Positions 1 to 9,366 of a stretch of DNA of 64,000 bases are shown here, in pieces. The translations under genes and the position numbers were made by a program. Source of the stretch: Pseudomonas gessardii (GTDB taxonomy: Bacteria > Pseudomonadota > Gammaproteobacteria > Pseudomonadales > Pseudomonadaceae); assembly GCF_001983165.1 (NCBI RefSeq), contig NZ_MNPU01000008.1, positions 106,823 through 170,822 of the forward strand, read 5' to 3'. The notes beneath the pieces are model-generated. The model had not been told where the DNA came from and made no database searches. It worked only from the letters and a program-made list of their open reading frames with translations. How positions within the stretch are numbered: the stretch's first letter is position 1; each line of letters starts with the position of its first letter.

Positions 1-858
1 CCCGTCGTAGATCTTGTTCCAGAACCAGCTCAGCACCACTTCGAGGAAGCGGATGGCGGTGTAGGTGTAGTCCGAGGCGATCTCGTTGCCGTAGCGCAAG
101 GCCAGGGCCTTGGCTTTTTCCGGGCTGATGTTCTCGCGCTCGGCCTCATCGAGGATCGCCTGGCGCACCAGCGGCATGTTTACCAGGCCCTTGACCAGGT
201 TGCGCCGGTGGGACAGGTCGGGGCCGATCACGGCGGTCTTGAGGTTGCGAAAGTGCACCCGCAGGATCCGTTGGGCCATGCGCACCGTACGTTCGTGACC
301 TTTATTGTGCTCGATCAATTCACGCAGGTTGATTGGCGCAGAGAATTGCACCCGGGTCTTGCGCCCCAGGATCAGGATACTCAACAGCCGGCGCAGGCGC
401 CCGGTGACGGCCCAGCTGTCGGCGAACAGCAGTTTCCAGGGGCTGGACTCGCTGGCTGGCGACTGGCCCCAGAACACGCTGACCGGGATGACCTGGGCAT
501 TTTCCTCGGCGTGCTCGCTCAGGGTGTTGACCAGGCGCGTCAGGGTCGGTGGTGCGCCGCGCTTGTCCTGGCGGCCGAGCCAGTCCGGGTCGGGGGTCAG
601 GTAGAAGAACGCCGCCGGTTCCATCAACGGGCCAACGGACACCGGCAGCACCGGGCGCGGCAGGCCGGCCTTGGTGCACTCGGCATCCACCACGGCCAGT
701 TCGGTCAGGGAGGGCGATTGCAGGACGTAGAACACCGGCCGGCTGCGGTCCAGGTTTAGGGTGAGGGACGACTGGTTGATCGTTTCCGAGCGAACCCAGA
801 GGTACAACAGTCGGCGCAAGGTGCCAAATACCAGACGGCGGAACGGGGAGCGGGTCAT
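1..858 (-). CDS. plsB: Glycerol-3-phosphate acyltransferase PlsB, N-terminal part (runs off the window)
   Basis: Inner-membrane enzyme that acylates position 1 of sn-glycerol-3-phosphate, the first step of phospholipid synthesis. The reading frame is open for 286 codons from the ATG at 858 to the window edge, beginning [20 protein letters not shown]. The segment matches the N-terminal third of the roughly 830-residue family, ending in WFWNKIYDG. The catalytic HX4D block of the family lies beyond the edge, so activity cannot be judged here. Recognition is by overall sequence. The gene diverges from the cold-shock gene at 1039, leaving about 180 bases for both promoters. The truncation is a window effect, not a lesion. 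Confidence 0.9.
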   Translation of the reverse strand, partial: MTRSPFRRLVFGTLRRLLYLWVRSETINQSSLTLNLDRSRPVFYVLQSPSLTELAVVDAECTKAGLPRPVLPVSVGPLMEPAAFFYLTPDPDWLGRQDKRGAPPTLTRLVNTLSEHAEENAQVIPVSVFWGQSPASESSPWKLLFADSWAVTGRLRRLLSILILGRKTRVQFSAPINLRELIEHNKGHERTVRMAQRILRVHFRNLKTAVIGPDLSHRRNLVKGLVNMPLVRQAILDEAERENISPEKAKALALRYGNEIASDYTYTAIRFLEVVLSWFWNKIYDG

Positions 859-958
859 AGGTGTGCTGCTTTGAGTGGGAAAAACCGAGCAGGCGCTCGG
901 GCGGGTAGTGTGCCGTATTCGCCGAAAATCGGCAAAAAAGCAGCGAAGTAAAGTTGAG

Positions 959-986
959 TTGATCGTTTTTGAGCCTGTCTTATACT
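959..986 (+). promoter_or_regulatory. Sigma70-type promoter for the cold-shock gene
   Basis: TTGATC at 959-964 and TATACT at 981-986 are separated by 16 bases, close to the sigma70 consensus. The transcript would have a leader of about 45 nt before the ATG at 1039, with GGGAG about 10 bases ahead of the start. Prediction from sequence only. Confidence 0.6.
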
Positions 987-1038
987 CGGCAGTTCAATTG
1001 GGCTGACTCAACAATAAAAAACCAGTGGGAGCAAACAG

Positions 1039-1248
1039 ATGACAACGCGCGAAACCGGCAATGTGAAGTGGTTCAACGACGCCAAGGGCTATGGCTTTAT
1101 CCAGCGGGAGGACGGCAAGGATGTGTTTGTGCACTACCGCGCCATCCGCGGGGAAGGCCACCGCTCCCTGGCCGAGGGCCAGCAGGTGGAATACGCCGTG
1201 GTGACCGGTGAGAAGGGCTTGCAGGCGGAGGATGTGGTCGGTCTTTAA
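1039..1248 (+). CDS. Cold-shock domain protein (CspA family)
   Basis: Small single-domain nucleic-acid chaperone of 69 residues, the usual CspA-family length. RNP1 is visible as KGYGFI (residues 16-21) and RNP2 as VFVHY (29-33); family members use these aromatics to bind single-stranded RNA or DNA and melt secondary structure. It is divergent from plsB and monocistronic, with a good promoter at 959-986 and a REP cluster just downstream. A second cold-shock gene lies at 54917-55126. Whether this copy is cold-induced cannot be read from sequence: its leader is only about 45 nt, much shorter than the long thermosensor leader of E. coli cspA. Confidence 0.9.
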   Translation: MTTRETGNVKWFNDAKGYGFIQREDGKDVFVHYRAIRGEGHRSLAEGQQVEYAVVTGEKGLQAEDVVGL

Positions 1249-1277
1249 AGCCGATTTCTGCAACGCCGCTGAACCCA

Positions 1278-1412
1278 TGTGGGAGCGGGCTTGTGTGGGA
1301 GCTGGCTTGCCTGCGATACAGTCACCTCGGTCTCTCTGTCAGACCATGGTGATGCTATCGCAGGCAAGCCAGCTCCCACACAAGCCAGCCCCTACACAAG
1401 CCCGCCCCCACA
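1278..1412. repeat. REP cluster (inverted pair plus flanking partial copies)
   Basis: Pseudomonas REP elements fill the gap between the cold-shock gene and the hypothetical gene. The core is an inverted pair: GTGTGGGAGCTGGCTTGCCT from about 1293 and its reverse complement ending near 1382. Extra partial copies flank both sides (GTGGGAGCGGGCTTG at about 1279 and its complement at about 1398-1412). The two genes converge here, so the folded RNA could act as a shared 3' end. Confidence 0.85.
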
Positions 1413-1426
1413 CTGACCAGGTTGGG

Positions 1427-1804
1427 TCAGGCAGTTTTCCAGGTGATCTGTTCTTCACCATCGGTGCTGATGCGAATCCAGGTGTCGGCGCTTTCCTCAC
1501 CTTCTTCCTCGACCCACGTTCCCGGCGCGCAGCGCACTTCAACGTTCAGCGCGGCAAACGCCGCACGGGCGCAGGCAATGTCGTCTGCCCACGGGGTCTG
1601 GTCGCTTTCCAGGTACAGGCTGTTCCACTTGCCCACGGCCTTGGGCAACCAGGTCACTGGCACATTGCCGGCCTTGCACTTGTAGGTCTGGCCCTTTTGT
1701 ACCCAGTCGGTACATGGCCCCAGGGCCGCGCCCAGCCAGGCGGCGATGGCCTTGTAGTCGACGTCGGCGTCCTTGAGGTAAATCTCGATATCGGGTTGGC
1801 GCAT
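1427..1804 (-). CDS. Conserved hypothetical protein, 125 residues
   Basis: I do not recognise a function. The chosen start is the ATG at 1804 (MRQPDIEIYLKDADVDYKAI), preceded by GAGGAA at Shine-Dalgarno distance; a longer frame exists from 1858 but lacks such a site. The protein has no signal peptide or membrane segment. It contains two cysteines in LGPCTDW and YKCKAG, several tryptophans, and an acidic tail (EEEGEESADTW). It lies 72 bases downstream of rlmA on the same strand and may share its transcript. It looks like a compact soluble cytoplasmic protein. Confidence 0.75.
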   Translation of the reverse strand: MRQPDIEIYLKDADVDYKAIAAWLGAALGPCTDWVQKGQTYKCKAGNVPVTWLPKAVGKWNSLYLESDQTPWADDIACARAAFAALNVEVRCAPGTWVEEEGEESADTWIRISTDGEEQITWKTA

Positions 1805-1876
1805 GGATGTTCCTCGTTGCGGGATTCGAAAATCCATTCGCGGATTCAGGGTGGGCACAAATGCCCGTAAAGTCGG

Positions 1877-2686
1877 TTATTGAAGCACGAAATAGTCGTA
1901 GCGCATGGACACGGTGACCAGCAGCGGTCCGGCCTGTTCGATCACCTGGGCGCGGCGCTCGGCACTGGCGCGCCAGCCGTGGGGGGTCATCGCCAGCAGG
2001 TTGGCGCGGTCCTTGGGCTCGGCCAGGCTGAGCTGGAACTCCAGCACTTCGCTGTGTTGCAGGCTCATGCCGTCCGGCACCAGGGCCAGGTGCTTGTCGT
2101 CGGTGTACTCGCGCACTTCGTCGTACAGGCGTTCGCGCAGTTCCATCAGGTGGCCGCTGGTCGGGCCGACCTTCATCAAACCGCCGCCAGGGCTGAGCAG
2201 GCGCTTGGCTTCCTGCCAGTCCAGCGGGCTGAATACGCTGGCGAGGAACTGGCAACTGCCGTCGGCCAGGGGCACGCGGGCCATGCTGGCAATCAACCAG
2301 GTCAGCGTCGGGTTGCGCTTGCACGCGCGCTTGACCGCTTCCTTGGAAATATCCAGGGCATAACCATCGGCACGCAGCAGGGCATCGGCGATTTGTGCGG
2401 TGTAATAACCCTCGCCGCAGCCGATATCCAGCCAGCGCTGAGGCTTGCGCTCAGCGGCCAGTGCCGCCAGGCGTTTGGCCACTGGGGCGTAATGCCCGGC
2501 ATTGAGGAAGTCGCGGCGCGCTTCCACCATCGCCAGGTTATCGCCCGGGTCGCGGCTGTTCTTGTGCTGTACCGGCAACAGGTTCAGGTAGCCCTGGCGG
2601 GCCCGGTCGAACCGGTGCCCGGCCGGGCATACCACGCCATTGTCCAGCTCATTGAGTGGCGCACTGCAAAGGGGGCAGGCGAGCAT
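1877..2686 (-). CDS. rlmA: 23S rRNA (guanine-N1)-methyltransferase RlmA
   Basis: SAM-dependent methylation of a guanine in helix 35 of 23S rRNA (G745 in E. coli). The 269-residue protein starts with a zinc ribbon CPLC-x(13)-CPAGH at residues 4-25, followed by a Rossmann SAM-binding motif WLDIGCGEGYYT in the middle. Length and domain order fit the RlmA family. The ATG at 2686 shares its A with the dapE stop (TGATG), so the two genes are translationally coupled. A longer upstream frame inside dapE was rejected because the family begins at MLACPLC. Confidence 0.92.
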   Translation of the reverse strand: MLACPLCSAPLNELDNGVVCPAGHRFDRARQGYLNLLPVQHKNSRDPGDNLAMVEARRDFLNAGHYAPVAKRLAALAAERKPQRWLDIGCGEGYYTAQIADALLRADGYALDISKEAVKRACKRNPTLTWLIASMARVPLADGSCQFLASVFSPLDWQEAKRLLSPGGGLMKVGPTSGHLMELRERLYDEVREYTDDKHLALVPDGMSLQHSEVLEFQLSLAEPKDRANLLAMTPHGWRASAERRAQVIEQAGPLLVTVSMRYDYFVLQ

Positions 2687-3837
2687 CAGGCGAGCAACTT
2701 GATCAGGGTCTGGTAGTAGATTTCGGTCAACACATCGAGGTCGCTGGCCAGGATACGTTCGTTGACCTGATGGATCGTCGCGTTGACCGGGCCCAGTTCC
2801 ACCACTTGGGTGCCGAGGGTCGCGATAAAGCGCCCGTCGGACGTGCCGCCGCTGGTGGACGCCTGGGTCTCGCGGCCGGTGATGGCCTTGATGCTGGCCG
2901 ACACCGCATCCAGCAGAGCGCCCGGCTCGGTGAGGAACGGCAGGCCCGACAGCGCCCACTCCACATGCCAGTCCAGGCCATGCTTGTCGAGAATCGCCGC
3001 AACCCGTTGCTGCAGGCCTTCGACGGTGGACTCGGTGGAGAAACGGAAGTTGAACACCGCTGTCAGGTCACCCGGGATCACGTTGGTGGCGCCGGTGCCG
3101 GAGTTGAGGTTGGAAATCTGGAAGCTGGTGGGCGGGAAGAAGGTATTGCCGTCGTCCCAATGCTCGGCGGCCAGTTCGGCCAGGGCCGGGGCGGCCAGGT
3201 GGATCGGGTTTTTGGCCAGGTGCGGGTAGGCCACGTGGCCTTGCACACCGCGCACGGTCAGGGTCGCACCGAGGGAGCCGCGCCGGCCGTTCTTGACCAC
3301 ATCGCCCACCAGGGTGGTGCTCGACGGTTCACCGACGATGCACCAGTCCAGGCGCTCCTTGCGTGCTGCCAGGCGCTCGATCACCGCCTTGGTGCCGTGG
3401 TGCGCCGGGCCTTCTTCGTCGCTGGTGATCAGGAAGGCGACCGAGCCCTTGTGGTCCGGGTAATCCTTCACAAAACGCTCGGACGCCACCAGCATCGCAG
3501 CCAGGCTGCCTTTCATGTCGGCCGCGCCACGCCCGCAGAGCATACCGTGCTCGTCGATCAGCGCGTCGAACGGGTCATTCTGCCAGGCCTGCAGCGGGCC
3601 GGTCGGGACCACGTCGGTGTGGCCGGCGAAGCACAGCACCGGGCCCTCGTGCTGGCCGTGGGTGGCCCAGAAGTTGTCCACATCTTCGATACGCATCGGC
3701 TCAAGCGCAAAGCCGGCGTCGCCCAGGCGCTGCATCATCAGCTTCTGGCAGTCGGCGTCGATCGGCGTCACCGACGGGCGGCGGATCAAGTCGATAGCGA
3801 GTTGGAGGGTCGGCGAAAGGTCGGCGTGGGCCGTCAT
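2686..3837 (-). CDS. dapE: Succinyl-diaminopimelate desuccinylase DapE
   Basis: Zinc hydrolase that converts N-succinyl-LL-diaminopimelate to LL-diaminopimelate and succinate in lysine and peptidoglycan precursor synthesis. The 383-residue length is typical. Visible M20-family features are GHTDVVPTG (His73, Asp75), the bridging Asp107 in GAADMKG, and the catalytic/ligand pair Glu141-Glu142 in [10 protein letters not shown]. The start at 3837 ([11 protein letters not shown]) is chosen over an extension into the upstream REP. dapD and dapC, the preceding steps, lie at 9.4-10.5 and 14.5-15.7 kb on the same strand but in separate units. It is coupled to rlmA downstream. Confidence 0.95.
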   Translation of the reverse strand: MTAHADLSPTLQLAIDLIRRPSVTPIDADCQKLMMQRLGDAGFALEPMRIEDVDNFWATHGQHEGPVLCFAGHTDVVPTGPLQAWQNDPFDALIDEHGMLCGRGAADMKGSLAAMLVASERFVKDYPDHKGSVAFLITSDEEGPAHHGTKAVIERLAARKERLDWCIVGEPSSTTLVGDVVKNGRRGSLGATLTVRGVQGHVAYPHLAKNPIHLAAPALAELAAEHWDDGNTFFPPTSFQISNLNSGTGATNVIPGDLTAVFNFRFSTESTVEGLQQRVAAILDKHGLDWHVEWALSGLPFLTEPGALLDAVSASIKAITGRETQASTSGGTSDGRFIATLGTQVVELGPVNATIHQVNERILASDLDVLTEIYYQTLIKLLA

Positions 3838-3890
3838 GGGAAAACTCCGAAGGTGTGTCAGGGCGCAAGACGAGAGTGAAAGAGATCCAG

Positions 3891-3977
3891 TGTGGGAGCG
3901 GGCTTGCCCGCGATGGCATCGCTGCGGTGCAACTGATACACCGCGGCGCCTGCATCGCGGGCAAGCCCGCTCCCACA
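3891..3977. repeat. REP inverted pair (REPIN)
   Basis: TGTGGGAGCGGGCTTGCCCG at 3891 is mirrored by CGGGCAAGCCCGCTCCCACA ending at 3977, with a short spacer that is itself partly palindromic. It lies between the dapE start and the 3' end of the ndvB-like gene, both on the minus strand, and may stabilise or end the upstream transcript. Confidence 0.9.
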
Positions 3978-4070
3978 AGGGGGATCAGTGGCTGCCTGAA
4001 CCCATAAAGGGCCGTTATCTTATAGCAAAACGGCGACCAGAGGCCGCCGTTTAGTGCATTACGCAAGTTT

Positions 4071-6662
4071 TTACGTCGCCGTTGCAGGCTCCGCGGCCAC
4101 CGCCGGTTTAGGCAGCGACGAGAGGAACGCCATGATCAACGCCGCCACATACGGCAGCGATTGCACCAGCAACATCACCACCCAGAAGCGCATGTCATTG
4201 CTCGGCAGGCCCTGCACCAGGTAGATCCCCAGCGCCGCGCCCCACAGTAGCAACATGATGAACATCTCTTCGCGGGCTTCGGAAATCGCTACCCAGAAGC
4301 CGTGGTTATCCGCGTTTTTCGGTGTACGAAAGAACGGAATACTGGTGGTGAAGAAGCCATACAGCACCGCCTTGGCGATGGTGTGGGACAGCGCCAATCC
4401 GGCCAGGGCCGCGCAGAACGCATCCTTGAGGTTCACGCCCACGGCGCGACGGTAGAGGAAGATGATCTTGCCGACCTTGAACACAAACAGCGCCAACGGC
4501 GGGATTGCGAAGATCAGCAGCGGCGGGTCGACCCGGGTCGGCACAATGATCATCGCCGCCGACCACAACAGGGCACCGACGGTGAAGAAGATGTTCATGC
4601 CATCCGCCACCCACGGCAACCAGCCCGCGAGGAAGTGGTAGCGCTGGCCACGGGTCAGTTCGGTGTCCTTGCCGCGCAGCAGGCTGGCGGTGTGGCGCTT
4701 GATGATCTGGATTGCACCATAGGCCCAGCGGAACCGCTGTTTCTTGAAGTCGATAAAGGTATCGGGCATCAGGCCCTTGCCGTAGCTGGTGTGGTAGTAC
4801 GCAGCCGACAGGCCTTTCTCGAATACCCGTAGGCCCAGTTCGGCATCTTCACAGATGCACCAGTCGGCCCAGCCCAGCTCTTCGAGCACCGAGCGGCGGG
4901 TCATGGTCATGGTGCCGTGCTGGATGATCGCGTCGCGGTCGTTGCGGGTAACCATGCCGATATGGAAGAAGCCTTTGTATTCGGCGTAGCACAGCTTCTT
5001 GAAGGTGCTTTCGTTCTGGTCGCGGTAATCCTGGGGCGACTGCACTACGGCGATTTTCGGGTCGGCGAAGTGCGGCACCATGTGCTTGAGCCAGTTGGGC
5101 GATACGCAGTAGTCCGAGTCGATCACCGCGATCACTTCGGCGTCCTTGGCGGTGTGCGGGATCAGGTAGTTCAGTGCGCCACCCTTGAAACCGGCCAGGG
5201 GCGCGACGTGGAAGAACTTGAAGCGCGGGCCCAGGATGGCGCAGTAGTCGCGTACCGGCTCCCACACCGCCGGGTCCTTGGTGTTGTTGTCGATGATCAG
5301 GACTTCGTAGTCCGGGTAATCGAGGGCGGCCAGGGCGTCGAGGGTCTGTTTGACCATCTCCGGCGGTTCGTTGTAGCACGGCACATGGATAGATACTTTC
5401 GGGCGGTAGTCCGAATCCCCTTCAACCGGCAGGAATTCACGCCGACGCTTGTGGGTCCAGACCGCTTCCGCCAGCTCATGGGCCTCGGTCAGCAGCACGA
5501 TAAACACGCCCAGGGCGCCCAAGGCGAGTAAGAAGCCGACGACCAGGCTGAACCAGGTGCTGTATTGCTGGCTGTAGTCGTAGCCGATCCACACCAGTAC
5601 CGACCCGCACAGGAACGCGATAAAGGTCAGGAAGGTGCGGCCACGCTGGCGCAGGGCCGAGCCGTCGATCATCAACAGGGTCAGCGACAGCAGTGCCAGC
5701 ACTACCGAGCCGATGGCCAGCACCCGCCATTGCGGGATGGCCACCACCGGGCCTTCAAAGTTGAATTTCTGCTGGCGCGCGGCGTTGAACACGCCCCAGT
5801 AGGCGCCCACCGAGCCTTCGTCACTGGCTTTCCAGGGTTGGTCGAAGGCTTCGATTACAAAGTAGTTGTAGCCCTGGCGGTTCAGCTTGTTGACCAGGGT
5901 GCGCAGGTAAATGGCCTGGTCGGCCGGGGAGGCGTCCGCGCCACCGCGCATGCGCCCATTGCTCGGCCAGCCGACTTCCGACAGCAGGAGTGGCTTTTTC
6001 GGGAAGGTCTTCTTCAGATCCTTGGCCCGATCGAGGACGAATTGCCCGGCCTGGGCCATCGGCACATGTTCCCAGTACGGCAGGACGTGCGCGGCGATCA
6101 GGTCGACATGCTTGCCCAGTTGCGGGTTGTGTTCCCAGATATGCCACTGCTCGGAGGTGGTTACCGGTACTTTGACAGCTGCGCGCACCCGATCCAGCAG
6201 GACGATCAACTCCTCGGGGGTGATTTCCTTGCGGAAGATGGCCTCGTTGCCCACCACCACGCGGACCACGCTGCGCGAGGTGTTGGCGATCTCGATGGCC
6301 CGCTGGATCTCGCGCTCGTTGCGCTCGAGGTCCGGGCTGATCCAGATCCCCAGGGTCACGCGCAGGCCGAATTCTTCGGCCAGCTTGGGGATATTGCCCA
6401 GGGGGCCGTCGACCGAATAGGTCCGAATGTTGTCCGTCAGCTTGCTCATGATCGCAAGGTCCTGACGCATTTGTTCGTCGTTCGGATACTGGTCTTTCTG
6501 CGGGTACTGGCCTTGCTGGAACGGCGAGTAGGAAAACCCGGAAATCTGCTGGGGCCAGTTGGGGGTAGTGACCGGGCGGTTGATCAGCGCCCAGAAACCG
6601 GTGAACAGCGCGGCAATTGCCAGCACCACCACCAGGTTGAGTCCAAATTTACGCGATGACAT
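4071..6662 (-). CDS. ndvB: Membrane beta-1,3-glucan synthase (GH17-like plus GT2 domains), NdvB-like
   Basis: Probable inner-membrane synthase of periplasmic beta-(1,3)-glucans. Of 863 residues, an N-terminal membrane segment (about 8-28) is followed by a GH17-like periplasmic region to about residue 310, two or three membrane segments, a GT2 domain, and a C-terminal group of membrane segments. GT2 signatures are VIDSDYC (DxD), ICEDAELG (ED) and QRFRWAYG (Q/RxxRW). Length and layout match P. aeruginosa NdvB, which makes glucans linked to biofilm antibiotic tolerance; the exact product here is inferred. The start at 6662 (MSSRKFGLN) is preferred over an upstream ATG at 6680. It is monocistronic and divergent from tcdA. 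Confidence 0.82.
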   Translation of the reverse strand: MSSRKFGLNLVVVLAIAALFTGFWALINRPVTTPNWPQQISGFSYSPFQQGQYPQKDQYPNDEQMRQDLAIMSKLTDNIRTYSVDGPLGNIPKLAEEFGLRVTLGIWISPDLERNEREIQRAIEIANTSRSVVRVVVGNEAIFRKEITPEELIVLLDRVRAAVKVPVTTSEQWHIWEHNPQLGKHVDLIAAHVLPYWEHVPMAQAGQFVLDRAKDLKKTFPKKPLLLSEVGWPSNGRMRGGADASPADQAIYLRTLVNKLNRQGYNYFVIEAFDQPWKASDEGSVGAYWGVFNAARQQKFNFEGPVVAIPQWRVLAIGSVVLALLSLTLLMIDGSALRQRGRTFLTFIAFLCGSVLVWIGYDYSQQYSTWFSLVVGFLLALGALGVFIVLLTEAHELAEAVWTHKRRREFLPVEGDSDYRPKVSIHVPCYNEPPEMVKQTLDALAALDYPDYEVLIIDNNTKDPAVWEPVRDYCAILGPRFKFFHVAPLAGFKGGALNYLIPHTAKDAEVIAVIDSDYCVSPNWLKHMVPHFADPKIAVVQSPQDYRDQNESTFKKLCYAEYKGFFHIGMVTRNDRDAIIQHGTMTMTRRSVLEELGWADWCICEDAELGLRVFEKGLSAAYYHTSYGKGLMPDTFIDFKKQRFRWAYGAIQIIKRHTASLLRGKDTELTRGQRYHFLAGWLPWVADGMNIFFTVGALLWSAAMIIVPTRVDPPLLIFAIPPLALFVFKVGKIIFLYRRAVGVNLKDAFCAALAGLALSHTIAKAVLYGFFTTSIPFFRTPKNADNHGFWVAISEAREEMFIMLLLWGAALGIYLVQGLPSNDMRFWVVMLLVQSLPYVAALIMAFLSSLPKPAVAAEPATAT

Positions 6663-6815
6663 AGCTGTTTCGGGTTCCAAAGGGTGTGGAACGAATGGAG
6701 GTGTCGAACGGCGCGCATCCTACACCGGCCCTTCCCTGGGCGTACAGCAAGCCCGGAAAAACCGGGCATTGGGCAGCGAAAGCGTCGGTAAGTTCTTTAG
6801 TTATAGCTTGTAGCT

Positions 6816-6844
6816 TAGAACTTATCGCTGCGTAGCCCTATAAT
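6816..6844 (+). promoter_or_regulatory. Sigma70-type promoter for tcdA
   Basis: A perfect TATAAT at 6839-6844 lies 17 bases after TAGAAC (6816-6821). The transcript would begin about 20 bases before the chosen start. The -35 is weak but the -10 is strong. Confidence 0.6.
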
Positions 6845-6870
6845 GCGCGCCGGTTTTTGGGGTAATGGTC

Positions 6871-7680
6871 ATGAGTACAGAAGATCCACGGTTTGCCGGC
6901 GTCGCCCGCTTATATGGCATTGAAGGTCTGGAACGCTTGAAAGCGGCCCATGTGGCCATCGTCGGCGTGGGCGGTGTCGGTTCGTGGGCGGCGGAAGCCA
7001 TGGCCCGTTGCGGGGTGGGCGAGATCTCGCTGTTTGACCTGGACGACGTGTGCGTCAGCAACAGCAACCGCCAGTTGCACGCCCTAGACAGCACGGTGGG
7101 CAAGCCCAAGGTCGAAGTGATGGCCGAGCGCCTGCGCGCGATCAACCCCGATTGCACGGTGCATGCCGTGGCAGACTTCGTGACCCGTGACACCATGGCC
7201 GAATACATCACGCCAACCATCGACTGCGTGATCGACTGCATCGACGCGGTCAACGCCAAGGCGGCGCTGATTGCCTGGTGCAAGCGCCGCAAGATCCAGA
7301 TCATCACCACCGGCGGCGCGGGCGGGCAGATTGATCCGACGCTGATCCAGGTGTGCGACCTGAACCGCACGTTCAATGACCCGCTGGCCTCGAAAGTGCG
7401 CTCCACCTTGCGCCGCGACTACGGGTTCTCGCGTACCGTGACCCGGCACTACAGCGTGCCTTGTGTGTTCTCCACCGAACAGCTGCGTTATCCCAAGCCC
7501 GATGGCAGCATTTGTTTGCAGAAGAGTTTTGTCGGGGATGGGGTGAAGCTGGACTGCGCCGGTGGGTTTGGCGCGGTGATGATGGTGACCGCGACGTTCG
7601 GCATGGTCGCGGCGACCAAGGCGGTGGACAAGATCGTGGCCGGGGTGCGCAGGCCTTCGGAACGGGTCAAGCCTGCATAA
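6871..7680 (+). CDS. tcdA: tRNA threonylcarbamoyladenosine dehydratase TcdA (CsdL)
   Basis: E1-like ATP-dependent enzyme that converts t6A37 to cyclic ct6A in ANN-decoding tRNAs. The 269-residue protein has the ThiF/MoeB-type nucleotide-binding glycine motif VGVGGVGSWAAE near residue 35 and the family's C-terminal hydrophobic helix. Two in-frame ATGs occur at 6865 and 6871; the second is chosen because GGGG at 6859-6862 is 8 bases before it but only 2 before the first. The csdE/csdA cysteine-desulfurase pair is encoded just downstream on the other strand. In E. coli these three work together, so the neighbourhood supports the call. Confidence 0.9.
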   Translation: MSTEDPRFAGVARLYGIEGLERLKAAHVAIVGVGGVGSWAAEAMARCGVGEISLFDLDDVCVSNSNRQLHALDSTVGKPKVEVMAERLRAINPDCTVHAVADFVTRDTMAEYITPTIDCVIDCIDAVNAKAALIAWCKRRKIQIITTGGAGGQIDPTLIQVCDLNRTFNDPLASKVRSTLRRDYGFSRTVTRHYSVPCVFSTEQLRYPKPDGSICLQKSFVGDGVKLDCAGGFGAVMMVTATFGMVAATKAVDKIVAGVRRPSERVKPA

Positions 7681-7706
7681 ATATCACTGCCCTGCATCAA
7701 TCAAAA

Positions 7707-7733
7707 ATGTGGGGGCGGGCTTGCTCCCACAGT
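7707..7733. repeat. Short solo REP between convergent tcdA and csdE
   Basis: ATGTGGGGGCGGGCTTGCTC and following bases form a single half of the REP unit between the two convergent 3' ends. It forms a short hairpin (GTGGG ... CCCAC) that could serve both genes as a terminator. Confidence 0.6.
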
Positions 7734-8146
7734 TAGTTTTGCGTATGGCTCAAGTCGCGCATGCGCTGCAGGACTGCATTCAGGCCATTGCTGCGCGATG
7801 GCGACAATTGGCGGGAAAGCCCCAGTTGGTTGAACCAGTCAGGCAGGTCGACCGCCTGTAACTCGGCTGCCGACAGCCCATTGACCCGCGCCAGCAACAA
7901 CGCCACCAACCCTCGAATCAAGCGAGCTTCGCTGCTGGCAGCAAACTGCCAATGGCCGTCGTGCAAGTGCCCCACCAGCCACACCAGGCTTTCACAGCCC
8001 TGTACCAGGTTGGCGTCGATTTTATCGGCCTCGGCCAAGGCCGGCAGTCGCTCGCCCCATTGCATCAGCATTCGCGCGCGTTGCTCCCAACTGCCCACTG
8101 CCTGAAAGGCTTGCAGTGCGGCAACGGCCTCTACAGGCAGGCTCAT
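7733..8146 (-). CDS. csdE: SufE-family sulfur acceptor CsdE
   Basis: Accepts persulfide sulfur from the cysteine desulfurase CsdA and stimulates it. The 137-residue protein has the SufE fold length and the acceptor cysteine Cys51 in VQGCESLVW, the position used in SufE. It overlaps csdA by four bases (ATGA), with csdE upstream, so the pair is co-translated. The absence of sufBCD nearby, and tcdA as next gene, point to the Csd rather than the Suf system; this assignment is by context. Confidence 0.88.
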   Translation of the reverse strand: MSLPVEAVAALQAFQAVGSWEQRARMLMQWGERLPALAEADKIDANLVQGCESLVWLVGHLHDGHWQFAASSEARLIRGLVALLLARVNGLSAAELQAVDLPDWFNQLGLSRQLSPSRSNGLNAVLQRMRDLSHTQN

Positions 8147-9348
8147 CGCAGCATGTCCAGCGCCTGGTCCAGGGCTTCAAAGAAGCGCTCCAGGTCATCG
8201 GAGTCGTTGTACAGCGCCAGGGACACCCGGATCGCCCCCGAGAGCTGCAGGCCTTTGAGCAAGGGCATAGCACAGTGATGGCCGGCGCGTACCGCGATGC
8301 CTTGCTCGGTCAGCAGGTGGGCGAGGTCGGCGTTGTGCACACCCTCCACCACAAAGCTGGCCAGGGCCACCTGCGGCGAACCCAGCAGACGCACACCATT
8401 GCGGGCCTGCAAGCCGCGCAACAGGTAGTCATGCAGCGCCGCTTCGTGGGCGTTCACCGCCTGTTGATCCAGCGAGCTCAGGTAATCCAGGGTCGCTCCC
8501 AGGCCAATTACCCCGGCAATCGGTGGCGTGCCCGCTTCAAAACCCAGGGGCGCCGGGCGGAAGCTGGCGCTGTGGTAGTCCGCCTGTTGCACCATCTCGC
8601 CACCAAACTGCCAGTGGCGTAGCCGATGCAGGGCCTCGTTGCGCCCATACAGCACGCCGACACCGTCGGGGCCGTAGAGTTTGTGGCTGGAAAACACATA
8701 GAAGTCGCAACCCAGGGCCTGCACGTCATGGCGACCGTGGACAACCCCCTGGGCGCCATCCACCACGGTCAAGGCGTCGTGGGCCTTGGCCAGTGCCAGC
8801 AACTGCGGCAATGGCTGCCAGACACCCAGCACGTTGGACAACTGGCTCACCGCCAGCAGCCGGGTGCGTGGCCCGATCATCGCGGCGGCGGCTTGCAGGT
8901 CGATCAAGCCCTCGTTGTCGAGGGGCAACACCACCAGCGTGAGTTCGCGACGCTTGGCCAGTTGCTGCCAGGGCAGCAGGTTGGCGTGATGTTCCAGGGC
9001 GCTGATGACAATCTCATCGCCCGGGTTGAAAAGGTGCTCGAGGCCATAGGCCAGGAGGTTCAGCGCAGACGTCGCGCCGTGGGTAAAGATGATCTGCCCG
9101 TTGTCACCTGCGTTGAGCCATTGCGCCACTTTGCTGCGACTGTCCTCGAACCCTTGAGTCGCATGGGCGCCCGGCAAATGCTGGGCACGGTGCACATTGG
9201 CCGCGCCATTGGCGTAGTAATGGCTGAGGGCGTCCAACAGGGCTTGAGGTTTTTGCGTGGTTGCGGCGTTGTCCAGGTAGGTCTGGTCTTGCCGTTGCAA
9301 GGTAGCGATGGCCGGGAAATCGGCGCGCCAGGGCGAGGGCACAAGCAT
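8143..9348 (-). CDS. csdA: Cysteine desulfurase (group II, CsdA/SufS type)
   Basis: PLP enzyme that takes sulfur from L-cysteine and leaves alanine. In 401 residues the PLP lysine is Lys223 in SSHKLYGPDG and the persulfide-forming cysteine is Cys359 in RAGHHCAMPL. The short cysteine loop is the group II (SufS/CsdA) pattern, unlike IscS. Coding overlaps the csdE start by four bases on the same strand, csdE being promoter-proximal. The likely role is sulfur transfer through CsdE, including support of TcdA-dependent tRNA modification as known in E. coli. Confidence 0.92.
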   Translation of the reverse strand: MLVPSPWRADFPAIATLQRQDQTYLDNAATTQKPQALLDALSHYYANGAANVHRAQHLPGAHATQGFEDSRSKVAQWLNAGDNGQIIFTHGATSALNLLAYGLEHLFNPGDEIVISALEHHANLLPWQQLAKRRELTLVVLPLDNEGLIDLQAAAAMIGPRTRLLAVSQLSNVLGVWQPLPQLLALAKAHDALTVVDGAQGVVHGRHDVQALGCDFYVFSSHKLYGPDGVGVLYGRNEALHRLRHWQFGGEMVQQADYHSASFRPAPLGFEAGTPPIAGVIGLGATLDYLSSLDQQAVNAHEAALHDYLLRGLQARNGVRLLGSPQVALASFVVEGVHNADLAHLLTEQGIAVRAGHHCAMPLLKGLQLSGAIRVSLALYNDSDDLERFFEALDQALDMLR

Positions 9349-9366
9349 GGGATTGAAGACTCATAT

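Noticed and set aside
2687..2959. Upstream extension of rlmA inside dapE
   Set aside because: The RlmA family begins at the zinc ribbon and ATG 2686 is in a TGATG coupling site.
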